Origin: Fidelibacterota bacterium UBA1134
GTDB lineage: Bacteria; Fidelibacterota; Marinisomatia; Marinisomatales; S15-B10
Length of the DNA: 15,158 bases
Direction: 5' to 3'
Assembly (NCBI GenBank): GCA_002311975.1
Contig: DCAL01000036.1
Location: 3,700-18,857, forward strand
Below, piece by piece: positions 1 through 6,180 of the stretch. Made by a program: the position numbers and the translations under genes. The notes beneath the pieces were generated by a model. It had not been told where the DNA came from and searched no databases. It saw only the letters and a program-made list of their open reading frames with translations. Positions within the stretch are counted from its first letter, which is position 1. Each line of letters begins with the position of its first letter.

Positions 1-112
1 ATATGAAAACTCTCCCGCCAATATTATGTCGAAGTCGCTTGGTTCAGTCTCCGACGGGATCGACAAGGAAGAACTTGCTCTTTCAATCAGAGCTCTACCG
101 CGTCGTTGGTGA
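1..112 (+). CDS. C-terminal tail of an unidentified protein (5' truncated by window)
   Basis: A reading frame enters from the left edge (first full codon at 2-4) and runs 36 codons to a TGA at 110-112. The visible residues (YENSPANIMSKSLG... to ...IRALPRRW) are polar and match no family I recognise. The stop overlaps the ATG of hflX (TGATG, 110-114), an arrangement typical of translationally coupled genes in one operon, and this is the main reason to believe the frame is real. miaA is a common upstream neighbour of hflX elsewhere, but this tail does not let me claim it. Everything upstream is outside the window. Confidence 0.5.
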   Translation, partial: YENSPANIMSKSLGSVSDGIDKEELALSIRALPRRW

Positions 113-1395
113 TGAATCAGGAAAAACATCTTCAAGAAAGGGCGCTGTTAGTGGGCGCTGTCCACTCGGGCATGATGAAGGAGACGGTAGAGGAACATCT
201 CGATGAACTTGCCCTGCTGGCGGAAACTGCGGGCGCGGAAGTAGTTGGGCGGGTGACCCAGAAAAGAGAGAGGATTGATTCGCGCTATTTCATCGGTAAA
301 GGGAAGGCTGAGGAAATCGTTCAGCAGGCGAAAGCGCTCGATCTGCAGATCATCATTTTCGATGACGAACTTTCGCCGTCACACGTAAGGAACTACTTGA
401 AGCTCGCGGAGACCGTGAAAGTGATGGACCGGACGGGGCTGATCCTCGACATCTTCAGGCAGCACGCCAAGACGAAGGAAGCCAAAACTCAGGTTGAACT
501 GGCGCACCTTCTCTACCTGCTCCCCCGCCTCACGCGCCTCTGGACACATCTGGAGCGACAGATGGGCGGCATCGGAACCCGGGCCGGCGCCGGTGAGACA
601 CAGATCGAAGTTGATCGGCGACTGATTCGTGATAGGATTGCGAAGCTGAAGAAAGAGCTGAAAAAGATTGACAGGGAGCGCGCCACTCAAGGGAAGCGCA
701 GGAAAGGTCTCTTTCGCGTGGCGCTTGTGGGCTACACCAATGCGGGCAAATCGACGCTCATGAATGCGCTCACCGGATCAGACGTCGTGACGCTGGATCA
801 GCTGTTTGCCACTCTGGATACGACGGTGCGCACGCTGGAACTGAACTCCCATCACAAGGTGTTGCTGAGCGACTCCGTCGGCTTCATCCGCAAATTGCCC
901 CATACACTGGTGGCGTCGTTCAAGAGTACGTTGATGGAAGTTCTGGAGGCTGATCTGCTCTTGATTGTCCTTGATGCCAGCAACCCTTCCGTGGATGACC
1001 ATCTGCAAACGGTGCGTGAAGTTCTCACTGACATCGGAGCCAGAAAAAAACGGCAGATCCTGGTGATGAACAAGGTTGATCTTATTGAAGACGGAAGGGA
1101 GCTTCAGGGATTGAAATCGAGATTTGAGGAGGCCGTATTCGTGTCGGCTCTGAACAGGCTCAGACTGGACCCGCTCACAGAAGTCATTTATGATGTGATT
1201 GAAGAGTCATTCTGTACGCGAACGGTTTTCTTCGATCACACTCTGACGAAAGAGATCGCATCTGTTTACGACGATGTGGAAGTGCTGGATACGAGCTACG
1301 AGGAGGATGGCGTCCACCTGAAAATCAGGGGAGAGAGTGCTGTCGTGAATCGCGTTGAGAAGCTTGCGCGGAGAGGGCGGGAGGTGGTGAGGTAG
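112..1395 (+). CDS. hflX: GTPase HflX, ribosome-associated
   Basis: HflX-family GTPase of the TRAFAC/Obg-like group. Characterised members bind the 50S subunit and split or rescue stalled ribosomes. The product is 427 aa from the ATG at 112, a normal family length. The N-terminal HflX domain (about 1-200) has the hallmark GGIGTRAGAGETQIE at about 152-166, followed by a charged helical linker (about 170-200). The G domain shows G1 GYTNAGKST (207-215), a G2-like TLDTTVR (234-240), G3 DSVGF (254-258), G4 NKVD (320-323) and G5 SAL (345-347). The G3 Ser is where DTVGF is more usual, a conservative change. I chose ATG 112 over the in-frame TTG at 106 because it forms a TGATG overlap with the upstream stop, implying coupling. 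The protein is probably cytosolic. Identification is secure; the exact physiological role here is inferred from homologs. Confidence 0.96.
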   Translation: MNQEKHLQERALLVGAVHSGMMKETVEEHLDELALLAETAGAEVVGRVTQKRERIDSRYFIGKGKAEEIVQQAKALDLQIIIFDDELSPSHVRNYLKLAETVKVMDRTGLILDIFRQHAKTKEAKTQVELAHLLYLLPRLTRLWTHLERQMGGIGTRAGAGETQIEVDRRLIRDRIAKLKKELKKIDRERATQGKRRKGLFRVALVGYTNAGKSTLMNALTGSDVVTLDQLFATLDTTVRTLELNSHHKVLLSDSVGFIRKLPHTLVASFKSTLMEVLEADLLLIVLDASNPSVDDHLQTVREVLTDIGARKKRQILVMNKVDLIEDGRELQGLKSRFEEAVFVSALNRLRLDPLTEVIYDVIEESFCTRTVFFDHTLTKEIASVYDDVEVLDTSYEEDGVHLKIRGESAVVNRVEKLARRGREVVR

Positions 1396-1469
1396 GTTTT
1401 GACTATTACCTTTCTCAAACGGCTAAGTTATTAGCATATCTCAAATCACTTCTTCTAAACAAAAAAATC

Positions 1470-1630
1470 CCCCGACTGGCAGCAATAATTGGAACGCCGT
1501 TTATTCACGGTGGGCACCTCCCGGATAGGGCAAACTTCCTTGATCCGCCGGCTGGCGGAAAGGCCTGTTTTTCCCACCCGGAGTATAGTTCCCTATTGTT
1601 ATTAATTGAAGGTTCCAAAATTGCCAGAAC
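1470..1630 (-). ncRNA. Candidate structured RNA: 152-nt imperfect rod, possibly 6S-like
   Basis: Six complementary pairs nest in order: 1476-1481/1622-1627 (CTGGCA/TGCCAG), 1483-1486/1595-1598, 1491-1495/1588-1592 (GGAAC/GTTCC), 1509-1514/1573-1578 (GGTGGG/CCCACC), 1538-1541/1560-1563 and the apical hairpin 1544-1549/1554-1559 (TCCGCC/GGCGGA, 4-nt loop). A large asymmetric bubble lies at 1496-1508 opposite 1579-1587. On the minus strand a T-run follows directly (A7 at 1461-1467 on plus), so minus-strand transcription is more likely. A long rod with a central bubble resembles 6S RNA architecture, but I find no diagnostic 6S sequence, and both ends and the promoter are guesses. Alternatives are a MITE-like or REP-like palindromic element, or a long 3' end for the minus-strand operon upstream. 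The nesting is seen directly; the RNA call is inference. Confidence 0.35.
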
Positions 1631-1632
1631 CA

Positions 1633-1809
1633 AGCGGGAGAAACTTTCAAAGAACTCGCTTGTAGTTTAAGCGAAATCCGGGCCGAATGAAAGAGAAAGT
1701 GTCGGGCGGCTGTAAGTCTTCGTGGGGGCCTTACCCGAAGATACGATAAGGACTGTCATTCCGAGGGCTGAGAGTCACCATGTGTAACCGAGGGGTTGCC
1801 GGCAGTCCT
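1633..1809. other. Hairpin-rich noncoding stretch next to the candidate RNA
   Basis: No credible coding frame. Local inverted repeats are AAGCGGG/CTCGCTT around 1633-1662, TCTTC/GAAGA with GGG/CCC (1717-1721/1737-1741 and 1724-1726/1734-1736), and AGGACTG/CAGTCCT (1749-1755/1803-1809), the last enclosing AACC-GAGG-GGTT (1786-1797). A longer-range pair, CCCGAC (1471-1476) with GTCGGG (1701-1706), would enclose the rod described separately, although it shares base 1476 with the rod's closing stem. The outer 7-bp stem touches the stop codon of the 85-aa minus-strand gene. It has no T-run on either side, so it is not a classic terminator. It could be part of a larger minus-strand RNA, a 3' UTR structure or decayed repeat sequence. 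Confidence 0.3.
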
Positions 1810-2066
1810 CAATTATCCTCTTTACTCGCACTGTCGCTCTCGACTTCTTTGGTTGATTTGATATCTGAATACCTATTGTAGAAGGAATCGCCTACTTCTG
1901 AGAAAAACCTCAAAAAACGACTGATCCCGGTCCGATTGGACAATCTCCCGTCAGCCGCTACTCCTGCATCCTTTGCCCGCTTAAAGCCTATGTGTACGAT
2001 TGTATCCAAGAGGTCCTGGATGTGTGCCAGCGTCGCTCCAATCCGGCGCGGCAGGGATCGATTCAT
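1809..2066 (-). CDS. Small hypothetical protein (85 aa), coupled to the DUF255 gene
   Basis: An 85-aa frame whose ATG (2066-2064) overlaps the TGA of the upstream DUF255 gene (2065-2063) in an ATGA junction, the same style of junction seen between true genes elsewhere in this window. I recognise no domain. The first 65 residues alternate hydrophobic and basic stretches that could form amphipathic helices (for example HIQDLLDTIVHIGFKRAKDA and FLRFFSEVG). The C-terminal 20 residues are polar and acidic (ending ESDSASKEDN) and probably disordered. There is no signal peptide, convincing membrane segment or cysteine. The start-stop overlap is the main evidence that it is translated; a chance frame of this length is possible. 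Its function is unknown, and the context only says that it would be made together with the DUF255 lipoprotein. Confidence 0.45.
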   Translation of the reverse strand: MNRSLPRRIGATLAHIQDLLDTIVHIGFKRAKDAGVAADGRLSNRTGISRFLRFFSEVGDSFYNRYSDIKSTKEVESDSASKEDN

Positions 2067-4219
2067 CTTAGCGCCGCGGCCATTTCAGCCACGTCTGTGG
2101 TGGGAGCGTTGCAGACATAATTCTGACATACGTAGGCCGTAGCTTTGCCGTCCATAGCGTACTGGGTTTCCGTGAACGGGGCAATTTCAGTCAACAAGGC
2201 TGGGGAAGAAGTTGTCGATTTGAACAGGATAACCTTGTTCGGCAGAAACATCTTCTGTACCTCCCGGAGCATTTGTTGTGTCTGCCGGCTCTCCGGATCT
2301 CCTACTATGACGATTTCGTGAGTGGGACCGAGACCAAAGTCAACGGATGAAAGAAGCTGGGAATAACCGGATGGTGATCGTTTCACCTGAGGCGAGAATA
2401 CTTTGCCAACGGATGCCGCCCTCTCTTCATATTCAGTGTTGCCAGTTACTCGGCCGATACGAAGCAAAACCGAAGCAGCCACTGAGTTTCCTGATGGAAT
2501 TGCGCCATCGTAAATTTCCTTTGTGCGCACGATCAGTGCCTCGCCGTCATCCGCAGTGAAGAAGAATCCGCCATTCTCATCATCCCAGAAAAGGTCGATC
2601 ATCGTCTCTGTCAGTTTCGTGGCGTGTGCCAGATACACCAATTTAAAGGTCGCCTCATACAGTTCCAGCAGACCCCAGATCGTGAACGCGTAATCTTCAA
2701 GATGGGCAGGGAGAGAGGCGACGCCTTGCCGGTACCTCTTGATCAGACGACCGTTATCCGTCGTCAGTTTATCGAGGACAAAATCAGCTGCTTTTTTTGC
2801 CGCGGCTCCGTACTCCTCATCACCGAGGACCTGCGCCCCTTTCGCCAGCGCCGCAATCATGAGACCGTTCCAATCGGTGAGGATCTTGTCATCTTTCAGA
2901 GGATGGATACGCTTTTCGCGGACTTCGAAGAGTCGGCTCCTCATCTCTTCCATCTTGCGCTGCATCTCGGACTCGGAAGTGTTTTCTTTGTCGGCCAGCG
3001 TTGGGACGTCAAACTTCAGGTGAGGAATGTTTTGATTGCTGCTCTGTCCTGTCGCCTCGTCACTGAAGTTGCCGCTCTTTCTGATGTTGAACATCCTGTT
3101 GAAAAGTCTTCCATCCTCTTGCCCTAGGATATCCGTTATCTCTTGCGCTGTCCACAGATAGAACTTTCCTTCCTCACCCTCACTGTCGGCGTCTTCGGCC
3201 GAGTAGAATCCTCCCTCGGGTGAGACCATATCCCGCAGCACGTAAGCGAAGATTTCTCTGGCCGTACGGGCGTATTCTTCTTTTCCCGTCGCCTGATACG
3301 CCTCGAGGTATGCAATGCTGCTGATGGCTTGATCGTACAGCATCTTCTCGAAATGTGGTACAAGCCATTCGGGATCGGTGGAATAGCGGTGGTAGCCGAG
3401 TCCTACATGATCCCAGATGCCCCCCTTCCTCATCTCCTGAAGCGTCTTCTCAACGATTTGCAGGGCATCACTTTCTCCCGTCCGTTTCCAGTAACGGAGG
3501 AGGAAGGAGAGGTTGTGTGCCGTGGGGAATTTCATCCTGCCCTCAAATCCGCCCCGTTCACTGTCAAATCGATCGGCAAACTGGTCGAACGCGAACTTGA
3601 GAATTTTCTCATCCAGCGCTTCCGTTCCGGCGGGAGAAGAGGCGGTCTGAAGATGACCGACAATTTTGTCGGCCGAGGTCAGCAGTTTTTCCCGCTCGCT
3701 GCGCCACGTGTTCCCGATCTGCGGCACAAGATCCATCATTCCCATCCGGTTGAAGCGTCCCTCTTTGGGAAAGTAAGTGCCGGCAAAAAACGGTTTCTTG
3801 TCCGGCGTCATGACGATGGTGAGGGGCCAGCCGCCGCCGCCCGTCAGCATTTGACAGACCGTCATGTAGATGTTGTCTATGTCAGGGCGTTCTTCCCGGT
3901 CCACCTTGATACTGATGAAATACTCATTCATGAGAGCCGCCACCGACGTATCCTCGAACGATTCGTGCTCCATGACGTGGCACCAGTGGCAGGTGGAATA
4001 ACCGATGGAGAGAAAAATGGGCTTATCCTGTTCCGCCGCTGCTGCGAAGGCTTCCTCGCCCCACGGATACCAGTCCACGGGATTATCCGCATGTTGCAAG
4101 AGATAGGGACTCTTTTCGTCGGCTAAGCGGTTCAACGCCTTTTTCCCTTCAATGGATTGACAGCCTGTTGAAAGCAGCGCCAGGACGATGACGCCCCAAG
4201 CTATGATTTTATCCAGCAT
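2063..4219 (-). CDS. DUF255 / thioredoxin-fold protein (YyaL/SPATA20-like), probable lipoprotein
   Basis: Member of the DUF255 family: a thioredoxin-like N-terminal domain joined to an (alpha/alpha)6-barrel region resembling glycosidases/epimerases. The biochemical function of the family is not settled. The product is 718 aa from the ATG at 4219. Residues 1-20 form a short hydrophobic leader ending LLSTGC, a slightly atypical lipobox (Ser rather than Leu at -3), which predicts export and lipid attachment at Cys20. The family signature follows: SPYLLQHADNPVDWYPW (about 37-53), STCHWCHVMEHESFED with the CxxC at 77-80, and a KVDREERPDID stretch. Later come HFEKMLYDQA and DWNGLMIAALAKG motifs and a C-terminal CQNYVC pair. 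The frame opens 33 codons further up, at 4318, but that extension is unlike the family and would bury the signal peptide, so I chose 4219. Function is uncertain; family identity is secure. Confidence 0.9.
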   Translation of the reverse strand: MLDKIIAWGVIVLALLSTGCQSIEGKKALNRLADEKSPYLLQHADNPVDWYPWGEEAFAAAAEQDKPIFLSIGYSTCHWCHVMEHESFEDTSVAALMNEYFISIKVDREERPDIDNIYMTVCQMLTGGGGWPLTIVMTPDKKPFFAGTYFPKEGRFNRMGMMDLVPQIGNTWRSEREKLLTSADKIVGHLQTASSPAGTEALDEKILKFAFDQFADRFDSERGGFEGRMKFPTAHNLSFLLRYWKRTGESDALQIVEKTLQEMRKGGIWDHVGLGYHRYSTDPEWLVPHFEKMLYDQAISSIAYLEAYQATGKEEYARTAREIFAYVLRDMVSPEGGFYSAEDADSEGEEGKFYLWTAQEITDILGQEDGRLFNRMFNIRKSGNFSDEATGQSSNQNIPHLKFDVPTLADKENTSESEMQRKMEEMRSRLFEVREKRIHPLKDDKILTDWNGLMIAALAKGAQVLGDEEYGAAAKKAADFVLDKLTTDNGRLIKRYRQGVASLPAHLEDYAFTIWGLLELYEATFKLVYLAHATKLTETMIDLFWDDENGGFFFTADDGEALIVRTKEIYDGAIPSGNSVAASVLLRIGRVTGNTEYEERAASVGKVFSPQVKRSPSGYSQLLSSVDFGLGPTHEIVIVGDPESRQTQQMLREVQKMFLPNKVILFKSTTSSPALLTEIAPFTETQYAMDGKATAYVCQNYVCNAPTTDVAEMAAALR

Positions 4220-4316
4220 GCCTGACAAAAGTTTAGTGCCAGTCTGTTGTGAAAACAAGGAGAGACATTGAACCTCATCTATTCCCCGAAAAAATCTCGG
4301 GCCTCCAACATCAGCC

Positions 4317-4334
4317 ATCCCGAAGCTTCGGGAT
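4317..4334. repeat. Perfect 18-bp palindrome ATCCCGAAGCTTCGGGAT
   Basis: A perfect self-complementary 18-mer, 98 bp upstream of the chosen DUF255 start. A second, imperfect inverted repeat with the same CCCGA/TCGGG core lies 16 bp away at 4285-4301. It could be a dispersed palindromic repeat, a dimeric regulator site or a cruciform/hairpin in RNA. With only two partial copies in this window the dispersed-repeat reading is an inference. Confidence 0.6.
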
Positions 4335-4550
4335 CACAAAGACACAAGTAGAACCGAATGATGAACATCGAACACTGAATATGGATGATGGGTGATGGAC
4401 CATGTACAACATGATACATCATCTGAATTCAGTTCATCCTGTCAAAAACGTTTCTGGAGACACAATCACGAGAGTGGTGCGTTGGCAACTCGCTCAGTTC
4501 GGAGTTCTTAGCTTGATATTCGTTATTCGCAATTCTCACCGACTTGCCTG

Positions 4551-4573
4551 CCCGCCCTTGAGGTTTTGGCGGG
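4551..4573. repeat. GC-rich inverted repeat CCCGCC / GGCGGG
   Basis: Six perfect base pairs around an 11-nt loop, within the noncoding region before the symporter gene. No T-run follows on either strand, so it is not a standard intrinsic terminator. It resembles the apical TCCGCC/GGCGGA hairpin at 1544-1559 in composition and may belong to the same class of intergenic element. Confidence 0.45.
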
Positions 4574-4688
4574 GTGTCTTCGTGGCGGATTATCCAGATG
4601 AAAAAGAATCGAGTCTGAAGAAACTTTCATTTCCTTCAATCGTCACGGAATCTCCTTTGAACATTTCAACTATTCCATCAACTTCTCC

Positions 4689-6170
4689 ATGGAATCCGTA
4701 ACTCCTAAGCGACAGATGATTTACCTGAACGTTATCCTCGTCTATCTATTCATCCTCATGGGTGTCGGAATCTACAAGTCGCGCAAGATTCACACTCAGA
4801 CCGACTTCGCCGTGGCGGGGAGAAAGCTGACCCCGTGGATACTGGTGGGGACAATGCTGGCGACGTGGATCGGAACGGGATCGGTCCTTGGCAATGCGGG
4901 CAAGACGTATGAGACAGGAATGGCGGCCCTCATCCTGCCGATTGGGGGAACACTGGGGATCCTCATTCTGACTCGGATCGCCGGGAAAGTGCGAGCGTTT
5001 GAGAAGTTCACTGTGCCGGAAATCATCGGTGAGCGGTACGGTCAGACGGCGCGCATGCTGAGCGTGATCGCTCTGGTGCTGGCGTACATGGTCATTGTGA
5101 GTTACCAGTACAACGCCGGCGGCGCGGTGCTGGAGACCATCCTGACTGACGCGAAAGGCAACGTTCTCATCTCAGCCGAGATGGCCACCATCTTTGCGGC
5201 TGCCTTTATCATTCTCTACACATTGCTGGCGGGGCTTGTGAGCGTCGCCTATACCGATGTGGGCAACGGTATTATCATGACAATTTCTCTGCTGATTGCA
5301 TTTCCCATTCTCTGGATCAAGGCGGGAGGATTCGGCGGAATGGAAGCAGCCTTCGCCGAAATGGGAAAACCTGACCATATGAAGTTCTGGGGTGTTTACT
5401 CAGGGATGGACATTATCAACTTCTGTCTGCCCCCGTTTCTGCTTGTCCTTGGGGACGCCAATATGTACCAGCGCTTCTCGGCCAGCAAAGATGCGAAGGG
5501 AGCCACTTCAGCCACGATAGTATTAGTGTTTGTAGTACTCATCATCGAACTCCTTATCATCTCTTCGGCTTGGGTCAGTTCCAGTATGATTGCTGATGCA
5601 GCCAACGGACGTCACGTCTTGATCTACGCTTCTCGGCAGTTCCTGCCGACGCTTCTCGGCGCCATTATGATGACAACAATCATAGGTATCATCATTTCAA
5701 CGGCGGATTCCTATCTGCTTGTGCCGGCCACGACGCTGATGCGCGACGTCTATCTGAACTACATCAATCCCGAAGCGAGCGAAAAAAAGATCGTATTTCT
5801 CAGCCGGGTCGTGGTGCTGATTCTGGGGCTCGTCGCTTACGCTGTCTCCAAGGGGTTTGCCGAATCGACAGGCTTCTTCGAGAAAGCGCTGTATGCCTAT
5901 ACCATCTACGGCGCCTCCATTACGCCAGCGCTCATCGCTGCCTTCTTCTGGAAAGGCGCCACGAAGGAAGGGGCCGTTGCTTCAATTCTTTCAGGAACCG
6001 TTGTCACCCTCCTTTGGAAAGAGGCGCCATTCGTACGGACGCTCCTCCCCGCATCACTCTACCACAATCTGGATGAAGTGTTGCCTGCCATATCCGCTTC
6101 CGTCTTCGCTCTGATCGTGGTCAGTCTGTTCACCGGCCGTTCGAAGCGCGGCTCAGATCTCTCCCCATAG
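4689..6170 (+). CDS. Sodium:solute symporter (SSS family)
   Basis: Inner-membrane transporter of the solute:sodium symporter family (LeuT fold), expected to couple sodium entry to uptake of a small solute. The substrate cannot be read from sequence. The product is 493 aa with about 12-13 hydrophobic segments, normal for the family. Recognisable features are the TM1 region ATWIGTGSVLGNAGKTYETG (58-77), the VPEIIGERYG loop after TM2 (109-118), GDANMYQRFSASKD (255-268), and ISTADSYLLVPATTLMRDVY (336-355), whose Ser337-Thr338 and Asp340 lie where Na2-site residues occur in homologs. The C-terminus ends in a short polar tail. I kept ATG 4689 (MESVTPKRQM). ATG 4716, nine codons in, would also precede TM1, and neither has a strong Shine-Dalgarno. 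The RND gene begins 10 nt after the stop, so the two are probably co-transcribed. Confidence 0.9.
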   Translation: MESVTPKRQMIYLNVILVYLFILMGVGIYKSRKIHTQTDFAVAGRKLTPWILVGTMLATWIGTGSVLGNAGKTYETGMAALILPIGGTLGILILTRIAGKVRAFEKFTVPEIIGERYGQTARMLSVIALVLAYMVIVSYQYNAGGAVLETILTDAKGNVLISAEMATIFAAAFIILYTLLAGLVSVAYTDVGNGIIMTISLLIAFPILWIKAGGFGGMEAAFAEMGKPDHMKFWGVYSGMDIINFCLPPFLLVLGDANMYQRFSASKDAKGATSATIVLVFVVLIIELLIISSAWVSSSMIADAANGRHVLIYASRQFLPTLLGAIMMTTIIGIIISTADSYLLVPATTLMRDVYLNYINPEASEKKIVFLSRVVVLILGLVAYAVSKGFAESTGFFEKALYAYTIYGASITPALIAAFFWKGATKEGAVASILSGTVVTLLWKEAPFVRTLLPASLYHNLDEVLPAISASVFALIVVSLFTGRSKRGSDLSP

Positions 6171-6180
6171 TAATTCAACT

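Larger units (their letters stand above)
4220..4688. other. Divergent intergenic region with three GC-rich inverted repeats
   Basis: 469 bp between the divergent DUF255 and symporter genes, which should hold promoters for both, although I see no convincing -35/-10 pair. It contains an imperfect stem CCCGA/TCGGG (4285-4289/4297-4301), a perfect 18-bp palindrome (4317-4334) and CCCGCC/GGCGGG (4551-4556/4568-4573). Around them is AT-rich, low-information sequence with stretches such as CACAAAGACACAAG (from about 4336) and GTGTCTTCGTGGCGG (from about 4574), of a kind I associate with degenerate dispersed intergenic repeats in some uncultured lineages. That association is from memory and unverified. 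A 99-codon frame at 4402-4701 looks like a chance reading of this material. Confidence 0.55.

Noticed and set aside
1544..1575. Intrinsic terminator for hflX (TCCGCC/GGCGGA hairpin with TTTTT at about 1568-1572)
   Set aside because: The T-run starts about 8 nt after the stem rather than directly, the site is about 150 nt past the stop, and the hairpin is better explained as the tip of the larger rod.
1750..1808. TPP riboswitch (a GGCTGAGAG segment at 1766-1774 resembles a THI-element piece)
   Set aside because: The second conserved THI segment (CCTGATCTGG...) is missing and no plus-strand gene follows.
1460..1810. tmRNA, RNase P RNA or SRP RNA
   Set aside because: None of the conserved cores I can recall is present: no GGAAAGTCCGGGC-type P4 core, no tag reading frame ending in ALAA, no SRP apical loop.
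3329..4126. 265-codon plus-strand frame
   Set aside because: Entirely antisense to the conserved DUF255 coding region; no recognisable domain.
4220..4318. Longer DUF255 protein starting at 4318
   Set aside because: The added 33 residues come from the inverted-repeat region and would place the lipoprotein leader internally.
4402..4701. 99-codon plus-strand frame before the symporter gene
   Set aside because: It spans low-information intergenic sequence with inverted repeats, has no family resemblance and no ribosome binding site, and overlaps the symporter start out of frame. It reads like chance.
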